15,085 nt of DNA from assembly GCA_964655245.1 (NCBI GenBank), contig CAZZLQ010000056.1:1-15085 (forward strand). Direction: 5' to 3'. Made by a program: the position numbers and the translations under genes. The notes below the pieces were generated by a model, which worked only from the letters and a program-made list of their open reading frames with translations, did not search any database and was not told the origin of the DNA. This document shows, piece by piece, positions 6,334-13,444 of this stretch (its first letter is position 1; the number at the start of each line of letters is the position of its first letter). This stretch comes from JBEIHI01 sp964655245. Lineage in GTDB: Bacteria > Bdellovibrionota > UBA2394.

Positions 6334-6528
6334 ATGGAAAAAGTCAAAAAAGTGAATGAATTTGAAATTTTCAAAAAACGATCCGGCCGCCACGCTGTGC
6401 TCAACACCAAAACCAATAAGCTCGTTGCTGGCCAAGAAAAGGCTGAGGTTTTGCTGAAAGCTGGCGTAATCAAGCTGACTCCGCCTAAAGCCAAAGAAGC
6501 GGCAGCCGAAGCTCCTGCTGCTCAGTAA
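6334..6528 (+). CDS. Small basic protein with KKRSGR motif and Ala/Glu/Lys-rich tail
   Basis: This is a 64-residue protein from the ATG at 6334. AAGGA at 6320-6324 lies 9 nt before this ATG. An in-frame ATG at 6325 is only 0 nt from the same site, so the downstream start is preferred. The N-terminal part (EFEIFKKRSGRHAVLN, residues 9-24) looks like a small beta-rich domain with a strongly basic turn. GQEKAEVLLKAGVIKL (33-48) looks helical. The tail (51-64) is Ala/Glu/Lys-rich and probably disordered. I believe similar short proteins exist in related bacteria but cannot name a function. A small nucleic-acid-binding or ribosome-associated role is only a guess from the charge. The stop lies three bases from the convergent dus stop. 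Confidence 0.7.
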   Translation: MEKVKKVNEFEIFKKRSGRHAVLNTKTNKLVAGQEKAEVLLKAGVIKLTPPKAKEAAAEAPAAQ

Positions 6529-6531
6529 GAT

Positions 6532-7518
6532 CTAATGTCTTAGCTCAGTGTGCTCAAAGACCCGACGAGGAACCTCAAAGAAGCTCTCGAGTATTTGGGC
6601 CACATGAGCATACGTTTGCGCATTTTTGATTTGAGCGTACAAGAAATGCCCAAACTCTACCCACACACAGCTGTGATAGAGTAAGAACCGCAGCTTCCGA
6701 AGCCCGAGAGGCTCTGGATAGTGCTCCTGAGACTGATTCAAGACCTGCCTCAAAAAGGCGCCATAAGCCTGCGAGGCTTCACCCTCCAAGCCATTTTCAG
6801 ACAGTAGCCAGGGCTTTGCGAGCAAAGCTCTCCCCACCATGACTTTGTCACAACCCGTTTCCTCGATCATCCGATCCACATCCCCGCGCGTTTGGATGTC
6901 CCCATTTCCAATCACGGGGATCTTCAAATGCTGTTTCAAGAGCGTGATCTGAGACCAATCCGCACTGCCTCGGCGTCCCTCCTTGGCTAAACGCGGGTGA
7001 AGGGTAATCCAGGCGGCGCCTGCCTCCTCGAGGGCTTGCCCAAACCTGACCAAAAACTCGTTATCTTTTTGAAGACCCGCTCTTAGCTTCACTGACACCG
7101 GCAAGGATGTCGAACGAACCGCCATTCCCACCACCTCCGCGGCATAGGAGGGGTCTCCCATCAAAGCCACACCGTAGTTGTGTTGAAGTGCCTTCTTCAC
7201 AGGACAACCCATGTTGATATCAATCGCAAGCGCCCCCCAATCCTCGAGTCGCTGGATCGAATCTCGAATAAATCCCTCCTCATTGCCAAGAAGCTGGGGA
7301 CAAAGGCCCCGTGCCTTGTCGCGAAAAATAAGCTCGGGGACTTCGTTCTCCCGCTGACGAGGCAACCGCCGCGAGGAAAGCATCTCTGTGGGCCACAACG
7401 TTCGCTGTCCCGGCGAAAGAAACATCGCTAGAGCTTCTCGCACGGCAAAATGCGACAGACCCACCATGGGAGCCAAATGCACGCGGCTATTCGAAAGTGA
7501 GGCCAGAGGCGAGGTCAT
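6532..7518 (-). CDS. dus: tRNA-dihydrouridine synthase
   Basis: This 328-residue FMN-dependent enzyme of the Dus family reduces uridine to dihydrouridine in tRNA D-loops. LAPMVGLSHFAVR (15-27) is the N-terminal FMN/substrate strand. The catalytic acid is Cys105 in NMGCPVKK, followed by HNYGVALMGDP (113-123). Phosphate and FMN contacts include Lys144 (VSVKLRAG), His174 (ITLHPR), GNGD (204-207) and the final MVGRALLAKPWL block (227-238). A helical C-terminal tRNA-binding domain completes the protein. All expected active-site residues are present. I cannot safely assign it to DusA, B or C from sequence alone. The ATG has no obvious Shine-Dalgarno and sits three bases from a 7-bp inverted repeat. 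The gene is convergent with the small basic protein gene and divergent from the secreted helical protein. Confidence 0.93.
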   Translation of the reverse strand: MTSPLASLSNSRVHLAPMVGLSHFAVREALAMFLSPGQRTLWPTEMLSSRRLPRQRENEVPELIFRDKARGLCPQLLGNEEGFIRDSIQRLEDWGALAIDINMGCPVKKALQHNYGVALMGDPSYAAEVVGMAVRSTSLPVSVKLRAGLQKDNEFLVRFGQALEEAGAAWITLHPRLAKEGRRGSADWSQITLLKQHLKIPVIGNGDIQTRGDVDRMIEETGCDKVMVGRALLAKPWLLSENGLEGEASQAYGAFLRQVLNQSQEHYPEPLGLRKLRFLLYHSCVWVEFGHFLYAQIKNAQTYAHVAQILESFFEVPRRVFEHTELRH

Positions 7519-7520
7519 GG

Positions 7521-7548
7521 TTGAACGTTTTAAACCTCAAGCGTTCAA
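7521..7548. repeat. Inverted repeat just upstream of dus
   Basis: TTGAACG (7521-7527) and CGTTCAA (7542-7548) are perfect 7-bp inverted arms separated by 14 nt. They lie immediately upstream of the dus ATG (complement of 7516-7518), in the short divergent region shared with the secreted helical protein gene. The centre-to-centre distance of 21 bp is two helical turns, which suits binding by a dimeric regulator. An RNA hairpin in the dus leader is the alternative. It is followed by a second palindromic patch: CGACC-TC-GGTCG at 7563-7574 and an AGTCGACC octamer repeated at 7560 and 7590. Confidence 0.45.
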
Positions 7549-7612
7549 AGTCTAGAAGAAGTCGACCTCGGTCGCCTTGACGAGGCCGGAGTCGACCGAT
7601 AAACGGTTGGCG

Positions 7613-8194
7613 ATGATGTTGCGTGGCGGTTTGGTTTTGGGGCTGTTTGGGGCTTTTCTTGCCCTCCCAACGCTGTCCTCTGACGCATCCGAGCCCTGTC
7701 GAAAGGAAATCAAACGCGTGATTGATCTCGAAGGTCTGCGGACCTTTGAGCGTCGAGCTTGGTTTGCCTCTGAAGATCTTCAAGAGCAGAAAGCTGTTTT
7801 CACCTTCTTGGTTCGCCAGGGCATGCACCAAAAGGGTCCTCTCCACCCCCTTGAAATCCGGCGCTGGCAGGAGTTTCGCCGCGATATTTTGAACTTCTTC
7901 AAAAAACAGCCTGATCGGCTCTCTCACTATGCCCGCTCAGAGCTTGAAGGAGTGGTCTCGGAGACCCTCCTCAGAAATATTTTGAGCCCCTCTCTCATGG
8001 TGGGATCACTCTGGTCGCTCGACCAAAAACTTTCCTTAGTCCTCGATCAAGTCACTCACACCCTCGACTCATTGGATCAGATCCCGACTGAGGAGCTGGA
8101 TAGCTCGATCAGCTCTGAGGCTCCAGACCTCACTGATGACGGCTTTTGGGATTTGATTGTTCGTTTGAACGAAAATGAAGGCAAAACCGACTAG
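7613..8194 (+). CDS. Secreted or periplasmic helical protein, unknown function
   Basis: From the ATG at 7613 this is a 193-residue protein. It has a signal peptide (Arg4, hydrophobic core about 6-20, probable cleavage near SSDA before SEPC, around residue 25). The mature part is almost entirely predicted helix, charged and amphipathic, with a single Cys (Cys29). It carries several acidic patches in the last 45 residues (EELDSSISSEAPDLTDD). I do not recognise a domain. No convincing ribosome-binding site is visible, so the start is uncertain. The frame is open upstream to a TTG at 7577, but the signal peptide argues for 7613 or the adjacent ATG at 7616. serA follows 42 nt later on the same strand and may be cotranscribed. 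A periplasmic or envelope role is an inference from the leader only. Confidence 0.68.
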   Translation: MMLRGGLVLGLFGAFLALPTLSSDASEPCRKEIKRVIDLEGLRTFERRAWFASEDLQEQKAVFTFLVRQGMHQKGPLHPLEIRRWQEFRRDILNFFKKQPDRLSHYARSELEGVVSETLLRNILSPSLMVGSLWSLDQKLSLVLDQVTHTLDSLDQIPTEELDSSISSEAPDLTDDGFWDLIVRLNENEGKTD

Positions 8195-8236
8195 GCTCGG
8201 GACATTCCTTGAATCCGCAACACTTCCTTCGATATC

Positions 8237-9475
8237 ATGAGGGTGATGTCCGATCGCGTTTCGTTTCCAAAATCAAAGATCAAGGTCCTCCTGTTGGAGA
8301 ATATTCATCCGCGAGCTGCTCAGCAGTTTAGCCAGGGCGGCTTCTCTCTTGAAACTCTGCCGAGCTCACTTTCGGAAGCAGATCTGACAGAACGACTGAG
8401 TGATGTTCATATTCTGGGGATTCGATCCAAAACGCAGATTACGGCCAAGGCGCTCCAAAAAGCGGACAAATTGATGAGTATTGGAGCCTTCTGTATTGGG
8501 ACCAATCAGATCGATCTTGAAGAATGTCGTCTCAAAGGAATTCCAGTCTTCAATGCGCCTTTTAGCAACACGCGATCAGTCGCGGAGATGATTTTGGGTG
8601 AAATCGTCATGCTCGCTCGTCAGCTTGGTGATCGAAGCCGAGAGGTTCATCAAGGGGCTTGGAAGAAGGTCGCCCAGGGTTGCTATGAAGTGCGAGGAAA
8701 AACTCTTGGCATTGTTGGCTATGGACACATTGGCTCACAGGTGAGCGTTCTTGCTGAGAGCTTTGGGATGAAAGTCGTTTATCACGATATCGTCACAAAG
8801 ATGCCGATGGGAAATTCGCGACAGATGAAGAATCTGCAAGAGGTCCTCGAAGCATCTGACTTTGTCACCTTGCATGTTCCCGAGACGCCCCAAACCAAGA
8901 AAATGATCGGCGAAGCCCAACTCAGAATGATGAAAAAGGGCTCCTATTTGCTCAATGCCTCAAGAGGAACTGTGGTTTGCATTGATTCCCTCACTCAAGC
9001 TCTCAAGTCAGGCTACCTTGGGGGTGCGGCTGTGGATGTTTATCCGGAGGAGCCTCAAGGTCAAACCAATGAATTCAAAACAGCTCTTCAGGGACTCCCC
9101 AATGTTGTTTTGACTCCGCATATCGGCGGTAGCACTGAGGAAGCACAAGAAAACATCGGTCTTGAAGTCAGCGCAGCGTTGCTCAAATTTGTGAACAACG
9201 GAAGCTCCTATGGCTCTGTCAATTTTCCCTCGGTGGACTTGCCCGTACTTGAGGGCTCTCATCGTATTTTGAATGTGCATAAGAATGTTCCCGGTGTTTT
9301 GAAAAATATTAACGGGATTCTCTCGGATCTGGGCGCCAACATTCAAGGTCAGTATCTTTCCACGGATCCTGAGATTGGATATTTGATTGTTGATCTCGAC
9401 ACCAAGGTTTCTGACCAAGTCAAAGAGAGGCTCAGAGCTCTTCCAACGAGCCTCCGAACAAGAGTGCTCTACTAG
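8237..9475 (+). CDS. serA: D-3-phosphoglycerate dehydrogenase, short ACT-containing form
   Basis: This 412-residue protein closely matches the E. coli-type SerA layout (about 410 aa). It oxidises 3-phosphoglycerate to 3-phosphohydroxypyruvate, the first step of serine synthesis, in the cytoplasm. The NAD-binding GYGHIG is at 161-166, with Asp184 (YHDI) after the second strand. The catalytic residues are Arg243 (NASRGT), Glu272 (YPEEP) and His295 (TPHIGGST). A C-terminal ACT domain (about 341-412, HKNVPGVLKNINGILSD and following) is the usual site of serine feedback inhibition. The start could be this ATG or the one at 8246, as GAGGG lies between them and fits neither well. Its stop codon TAG shares the palindrome CTAG (9472-9475) with the stop of the convergent flavoprotein dehydrogenase. 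That neighbour may dispose of the D-2-hydroxyglutarate that SerA enzymes can make. Confidence 0.95.
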   Translation: MRVMSDRVSFPKSKIKVLLLENIHPRAAQQFSQGGFSLETLPSSLSEADLTERLSDVHILGIRSKTQITAKALQKADKLMSIGAFCIGTNQIDLEECRLKGIPVFNAPFSNTRSVAEMILGEIVMLARQLGDRSREVHQGAWKKVAQGCYEVRGKTLGIVGYGHIGSQVSVLAESFGMKVVYHDIVTKMPMGNSRQMKNLQEVLEASDFVTLHVPETPQTKKMIGEAQLRMMKKGSYLLNASRGTVVCIDSLTQALKSGYLGGAAVDVYPEEPQGQTNEFKTALQGLPNVVLTPHIGGSTEEAQENIGLEVSAALLKFVNNGSSYGSVNFPSVDLPVLEGSHRILNVHKNVPGVLKNINGILSDLGANIQGQYLSTDPEIGYLIVDLDTKVSDQVKERLRALPTSLRTRVLY

Positions 9476-10845
9476 AAGATCTTTCCTGGATTCATGATTC
9501 CCGCGGGATCGAAGATCGGCTTGATTCGCTTCATCAGTTCAATCTCAGGCTGTGTGCGACTGAAATGCAGATAGGGCTTTTTCAGCAGACCAATTCCATG
9601 CTCAGCCGAGATACTGCCGCGATACTTTTGGATGAGACCAAACAAACTGATGGCCACTCGATCGCAGTCTTTGGCAAACGCTTCCATGGATTTGGCGTCA
9701 GGCTTGAGCACATTGATATGAAGGTTCCCATCTCCGATGTGACCAAACCAAACGGTTTCCAAATCCGGAAACTCTGACCTCAAGAGTTTGTCCGCCACTT
9801 CCACGAACTCAGGAATCTTTGAGATGCTAACGGCGATATCATTTTTAAAAGGTTTGAAGCGGGCCAAAGATTCCGAAATACTTTCTCGATACTCCCACAT
9901 CTCCTTGGATTGCTGTTCGTTTTGGCTCATCGACCCATCGATGATCATTCCCTTTTCTTTGAGCTCATCGAAGCAAGAAAGAGCGGCCTCAAACTTTTCT
10001 TCATGATCATTTTCAAACTCAACGAGAAAGTAATACGGCGATGGATTCGAGAACGGCGGCTTGATTCCTTTGGCCTCACAAACATAACGAAGAGCTTGAT
10101 CAGTAAAAAATTCAAAAGCTGTCAAAGTCACTTTCTTTCGAAAACTCAAAACCACTTCCAGCGCCGCTTTCAGATCTCTTGCCTGCAGCAGAAACACGCC
10201 AAGAGGTGCCGGAGGTGTAGTGAATCGAAGTGAAGCTTCGGTGATGAGGCCCAAGGTTCCTTCAGCAGCAATGAACAAATGCTTGAGCTCATAGCCTGCA
10301 TTGTTCTTGATCAGATTTTGAGACAAATCCAAAACATCACCAGCACCTGTCACCACCGTGATGCCAGCCACCCAGTCACGAAAGTGCCCATAACGAATGA
10401 CCTTAATCCCGCCCGCATTGGTTGAGATATTGCCTCCAATTTGGCTCGATCCGCGAGAGGCAAAATCAACGGGAAAATAAAAGCCATGCGATCGAATCTC
10501 TTCTTGAGCAACTTGAGTGACGCATCCTGCTTCCACCCTCAAGATCTGATCAACGGCATTGAATTCCAAAATCTTATTCATGCGCTCAAGCGAGACCACG
10601 ACCTCGCCTTGAGGGGCCACAGCCCCTCCGCTTAAGCCCGTGCGCCCCCCCGAAGGAACGAGGGCCACTCGATTTTCTCGAGCCCAGCGAACAATCGCTT
10701 GAACTTCTTGAGTCGACTGGGGAAACGCAATGGCACTGGGCTTTGGCTCAACGAGTCTCGTCCAATCACGACCATAGAATTGAAGATCCTCAGGAGAGCG
10801 TTTAAAGCGGTCCTGCGGCAAAAGATGAAAAAGCCCCTCCAGCAT
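9472..10845 (-). CDS. FAD-linked D-2-hydroxyacid dehydrogenase (GlcD / D-2-hydroxyglutarate or D-lactate dehydrogenase type)
   Basis: This 457-residue flavoprotein has FAD_binding_4 and FAD-oxidase_C domains. FAD-binding motifs are PSGGRTGLSGG (64-74), GSSQIGGNISTNAGG (132-146) and EGTLGLITEA (195-204). The C-terminal substrate domain has FKNDIAVS (333-340), GHIGDGNLH (368-376), AEHGIG (414-419) and the terminal NPGK (452-455). These enzymes oxidise D-lactate, D-2-hydroxyglutarate or glycolate and pass electrons to the respiratory chain or an electron-transfer flavoprotein. Substrate cannot be read from the sequence. The convergent neighbour serA makes D-2-hydroxyglutarate dehydrogenase attractive, because SerA can reduce 2-oxoglutarate and the two activities are known to be coupled in Pseudomonas stutzeri. 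AAGGA abuts the ATG with no spacer, so initiation may be inefficient or start slightly downstream. The gene is divergent from the acyltransferase fusion. Confidence 0.9.
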   Translation of the reverse strand: MLEGLFHLLPQDRFKRSPEDLQFYGRDWTRLVEPKPSAIAFPQSTQEVQAIVRWARENRVALVPSGGRTGLSGGAVAPQGEVVVSLERMNKILEFNAVDQILRVEAGCVTQVAQEEIRSHGFYFPVDFASRGSSQIGGNISTNAGGIKVIRYGHFRDWVAGITVVTGAGDVLDLSQNLIKNNAGYELKHLFIAAEGTLGLITEASLRFTTPPAPLGVFLLQARDLKAALEVVLSFRKKVTLTAFEFFTDQALRYVCEAKGIKPPFSNPSPYYFLVEFENDHEEKFEAALSCFDELKEKGMIIDGSMSQNEQQSKEMWEYRESISESLARFKPFKNDIAVSISKIPEFVEVADKLLRSEFPDLETVWFGHIGDGNLHINVLKPDAKSMEAFAKDCDRVAISLFGLIQKYRGSISAEHGIGLLKKPYLHFSRTQPEIELMKRIKPIFDPAGIMNPGKIF

Positions 10846-10932
10846 TCCTTAAGTGTACGGGGGAGCACGAACAGGATGAAAGCTTTTTTGAGATTTTTGG
10901 GACCTTCGTGTCCCTGTTTTGAGGGGCTAAGT

Positions 10933-10952
10933 TGTTAAAATGACTGATTTTA
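10933..10952 (+). promoter_or_regulatory. Candidate extended -10 promoter with overlapping inverted repeat
   Basis: TG-T-TAAAAT (10933-10941) matches an extended -10 element, which can work without a strong -35 box; none is visible. TAAAAT (10936-10941) also pairs with ATTTTA (10947-10952) across GACTG, giving a 6-bp inverted repeat that covers the -10 box. Transcription would start near 10948. That is downstream of the in-frame ATG at 10940 and so favours the signal-peptide start at 11000 for the following gene. A small hairpin, GGGAC-CTTCGT-GTCCC, lies just upstream at 10899-10914. Confidence 0.4.
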
Positions 10953-10999
10953 CGCTCGGCACCCTTCTTGCTGATCAAGTAGATAGGCTCTTGGATTGT

Positions 11000-12928
11000 A
11001 TGATTGTGAAACGGCTAATCATTTCGACGATTTTGGTTCTTCAAGCTCCGCAGTTTCTTGCGGCCAAGGAAGACCCGTGCGCCTCGATTGTTCGAGGAAC
11101 TCTTGCACCCTTCAAGCTCAGCGTCCCTCCCACCAATCCTGTCACCAAAACTGTCGGTCCACTGATTGAAACAATGACTGCCAATTTGCCGGGATTGAGA
11201 TGGGCGAACCAAAGAGCCTTGATGCTCGGCAATCGGCCCGCTGATCAAAATGTCTTTTCACGAGGTTTGGAAGTCACCGACATCGACTATGAGCTTTATG
11301 CACCCTATGCCGACCTGATCCCGCGCCAGGGCCCAGTTATTTTCATCAGCAATCACCGCGGAATGGATGATGCTTTGATCGATGGAGACTGGGCGCTCAG
11401 AGTTCGACCCGATATGAAGTTTGTCATCGGACTCAACGCAGCGATGCTGCCAGATCTTCACCCTTATGCCTTTATCGTAGACAACTCCGAAAGCCGCTCA
11501 GCTTCTTCCGCAAACACTCGATTCCTTCGACAAGTTCTCTCTCACTTAAAGTCTAAGAATGGCCAATCCATTTTTTGGTATCCCTCAGACTATGTTGATC
11601 TGACAACCTCTTGGAACGGAGATGTCAAACCCCACCCCTTTCAGGACGGCCTTGATTTTGTGGTCAAGAATTCTCAAGCCACCATCGTTCCTGTCTATCA
11701 TGACTCATTGAACTCTCGTGCCTACTACCAGCTGGGTTATCTCCTCAGAAAAGTAAATCCATTTTTGGCATCAGCACTCCTGCCATGGGCTCTTTCGCAA
11801 AAGTCAGGGACAACGCTGAAAACCTATATTGGCAAACCGATTTCCCCCGAAGAATGGAAAGCTCATGCGTCCTCTAAGTCGCGCAAGGAATTGCCGCAGT
11901 TTCTCCAGCAACGAGTCGAGGAACTTCCCCAATTGATCAAAGGTCAAATGGCCTCCCCTATTGAAGTGAGTAGCCTTTCGCCCTTGGCTCCCATCGCTCA
12001 AGACTACTCTCCCGAAGCTGCTCGAAAGGAACTCGAAGCCTTCAGCCCGGATCACTTCTTGGTGGGAAATCTTCAAGAGCCCGCCGGTAAGTTTGTTGTC
12101 ACACAATTCTTTGCCAATGAAGCCCCAATGCTCACTCGCGGTGTGGGGATTGGCCGAGAGGTGACATTCCGAAGGGTTGGAGAGGGAACTGGACAAGCAA
12201 TTGATCTGGATGCTTTGGACTTAAGCACGGAGGAACCTCGGTTTCAGCAGATGGCTGTCATCGATACTGACAGCCATCGAGTGGTCGCTGGCTATCGCTT
12301 CAAACGTGGAATCACCTACACATCACAGTTTTATGGTCATCTCCCCAGTGAACTTTATCAAGCACCCACCATGGAGCTTTCGCGAGCATGGGTTCAGCCT
12401 GAGCTTCAAAATGGTTCGATGATTTCAACTCTGTGGGGTGGCATCGGAAGAATTCTGGGAAACAATTTGGATGTGGATCAGATGGTGGGAAGCGCCAGCA
12501 TGTCCTCGAAGGAGTATCCAGAAGAAATCCTTCAACTCACCCACTACTTCTTAAGCAACGGTCCCTACAAACTTGAAACAAAAGATCCAGCACAGCCCTT
12601 GAACCCTCCTCGCTTCGGTGCTCTCACAGAAGAGCAAATGAAAGAAATTTTAAAGGATGTTCGAAACATTGATGACTTTGAAAAGATCGTGCGGAAAAGA
12701 CACCCCGATGGAAAGGGACTTCCACCTCTCATTCCGGGCTATATCAAGATTGGCGCAAAGGTCTTTGGAACGGTGGTCGATCCCGATTTCCAAAACTCAC
12801 TCGACTTTGGGATTTTGATTCGGTCAAAAGAGATTCCAGCCGCCTATCTCAAGCGATTTATGGGTGCCGAAAAGTTTGAAGAAAAAGTGAAGCGCTGGAA
12901 CGAACGTCCAGCGCAACCCGATCAATGA
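11000..12928 (+). CDS. Fused PlsC-type O-acyltransferase and OlsB-type N-acyltransferase (OlsF-like)
   Basis: From the ATG at 11000 this is a 642-residue two-domain protein. Domain 1 (about 95-285) is a lysophospholipid acyltransferase-like unit with the catalytic HX4D motif (His119 to Asp124 in SNHRGMDD). A later FQDGLDFVVK...IVPVYH block lies at 214-234. Domain 2 (about 350-625) matches the OlsB/'putative hemolysin' GNAT family (COG3176): RVVAGYRF (427-434), LSRAWVQPEL (460-469), LWGGIG (478-483), GSASMSSKEYP (497-507), GYIKIGAKVFG (580-590) and DPDF (594-597). OlsF proteins with both activities make ornithine or related amino lipids from an amino acid and two acyl groups. The N-terminus is odd: MIVKRLIISTILVLQAPQFLA looks like a signal peptide or anchor. 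An upstream in-frame ATG at 10940 would lengthen the n-region. The amino-acid substrate is unknown. Confidence 0.8.
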   Translation: MIVKRLIISTILVLQAPQFLAAKEDPCASIVRGTLAPFKLSVPPTNPVTKTVGPLIETMTANLPGLRWANQRALMLGNRPADQNVFSRGLEVTDIDYELYAPYADLIPRQGPVIFISNHRGMDDALIDGDWALRVRPDMKFVIGLNAAMLPDLHPYAFIVDNSESRSASSANTRFLRQVLSHLKSKNGQSIFWYPSDYVDLTTSWNGDVKPHPFQDGLDFVVKNSQATIVPVYHDSLNSRAYYQLGYLLRKVNPFLASALLPWALSQKSGTTLKTYIGKPISPEEWKAHASSKSRKELPQFLQQRVEELPQLIKGQMASPIEVSSLSPLAPIAQDYSPEAARKELEAFSPDHFLVGNLQEPAGKFVVTQFFANEAPMLTRGVGIGREVTFRRVGEGTGQAIDLDALDLSTEEPRFQQMAVIDTDSHRVVAGYRFKRGITYTSQFYGHLPSELYQAPTMELSRAWVQPELQNGSMISTLWGGIGRILGNNLDVDQMVGSASMSSKEYPEEILQLTHYFLSNGPYKLETKDPAQPLNPPRFGALTEEQMKEILKDVRNIDDFEKIVRKRHPDGKGLPPLIPGYIKIGAKVFGTVVDPDFQNSLDFGILIRSKEIPAAYLKRFMGAEKFEEKVKRWNERPAQPDQ

Positions 12929-13404
12929 TGATGACCGTCAGGTCCGTGAGCATGACCGTGAGCGACTTCCTCATCTGAGGCTTTTCGAATGCTCACAATC
13001 TCGATATCAAAATTCAAAGTCTCACCAGCGAGAGGATGATTTCCATTCACCGTCACTTCATCGCCGTTGATTCCTTCGACTCGCAAGATCATGGGGCCGT
13101 GCTCAAGCTGAGCTCGAAACTGCATGCCCACTTCGAGAGTCATTTCTTGAGGAAACTGAGCCCGGCTGACTTGCGCGATCAATTCAGGATTCACATCTCC
13201 GTAGCCTTCCGCAGGGGGAACAACCACGGTCTTCTTGTGTCCAACGTCTAAGCCTTCCAGTGCGACTTCAAGACCGGGGACGATTTGAGACGCTCCATGA
13301 AGATACTCAAAAGGTTTACCTTTGGGGTTTTGATCAATCTCCTCACCTTTGGCATTGGTCAGGCGATAGTTCATTGAAACAACGGTTCCAGCTGTAATTG
13401 TCAT
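12922..13404 (-). CDS. slyD: FKBP-type peptidyl-prolyl isomerase, SlyD-like
   Basis: This 160-residue SlyD-type protein is a cytoplasmic prolyl isomerase and chaperone that can also bind metal ions. The FKBP core is split. Residues 1-70 contain the opening strand and IVPGLEVALEGLDVGHKKTVVVPPAEGYG. Residues 71-125 form the insert-in-flap chaperone domain (ELIAQVSRAQFP...MILRVEGINGDEVTV). NHPLAG (122-127) and the closing strand LNFDIEIVSIRKA (130-142) complete the core. The tail HGHAHGPDGHHH (149-160) is a compact His-rich metal-binding sequence, much shorter than in E. coli SlyD, where it helps nickel delivery for hydrogenase. Here it is probably a general Ni/Zn/Cu reservoir. The gene lies 40 nt downstream of the large membrane protein gene on the same strand. 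Its stop overlaps that of the convergent acyltransferase by seven bases. Confidence 0.95.
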   Translation of the reverse strand: MTITAGTVVSMNYRLTNAKGEEIDQNPKGKPFEYLHGASQIVPGLEVALEGLDVGHKKTVVVPPAEGYGDVNPELIAQVSRAQFPQEMTLEVGMQFRAQLEHGPMILRVEGINGDEVTVNGNHPLAGETLNFDIEIVSIRKASDEEVAHGHAHGPDGHHH

Positions 13405-13444
13405 AGCTTTTGATCCTTAGTCGCCGAGGGGCGGATTGTCGAGC

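Noticed and set aside
5593..6435. 280-codon minus-strand open frame opposite the six-pass membrane protein
   Set aside because: The opposite strand encodes a coherent hydrophobic protein, plus a small protein with a ribosome-binding site. The antisense translation has low-complexity Phe/His/Gly composition and no start signal.
10899..10914. GGGAC-CTTCGT-GTCCC hairpin considered as a terminator
   Set aside because: The stem is only five base pairs, no T tract follows on either strand, and it sits between divergent genes where no transcript should end.
10940..10999. In-frame upstream ATG for the acyltransferase fusion
   Set aside because: It would overlap the likely -10 box and place 20 polar residues before a clean signal peptide. 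The ATG at 11000 is preferred, though not proven.
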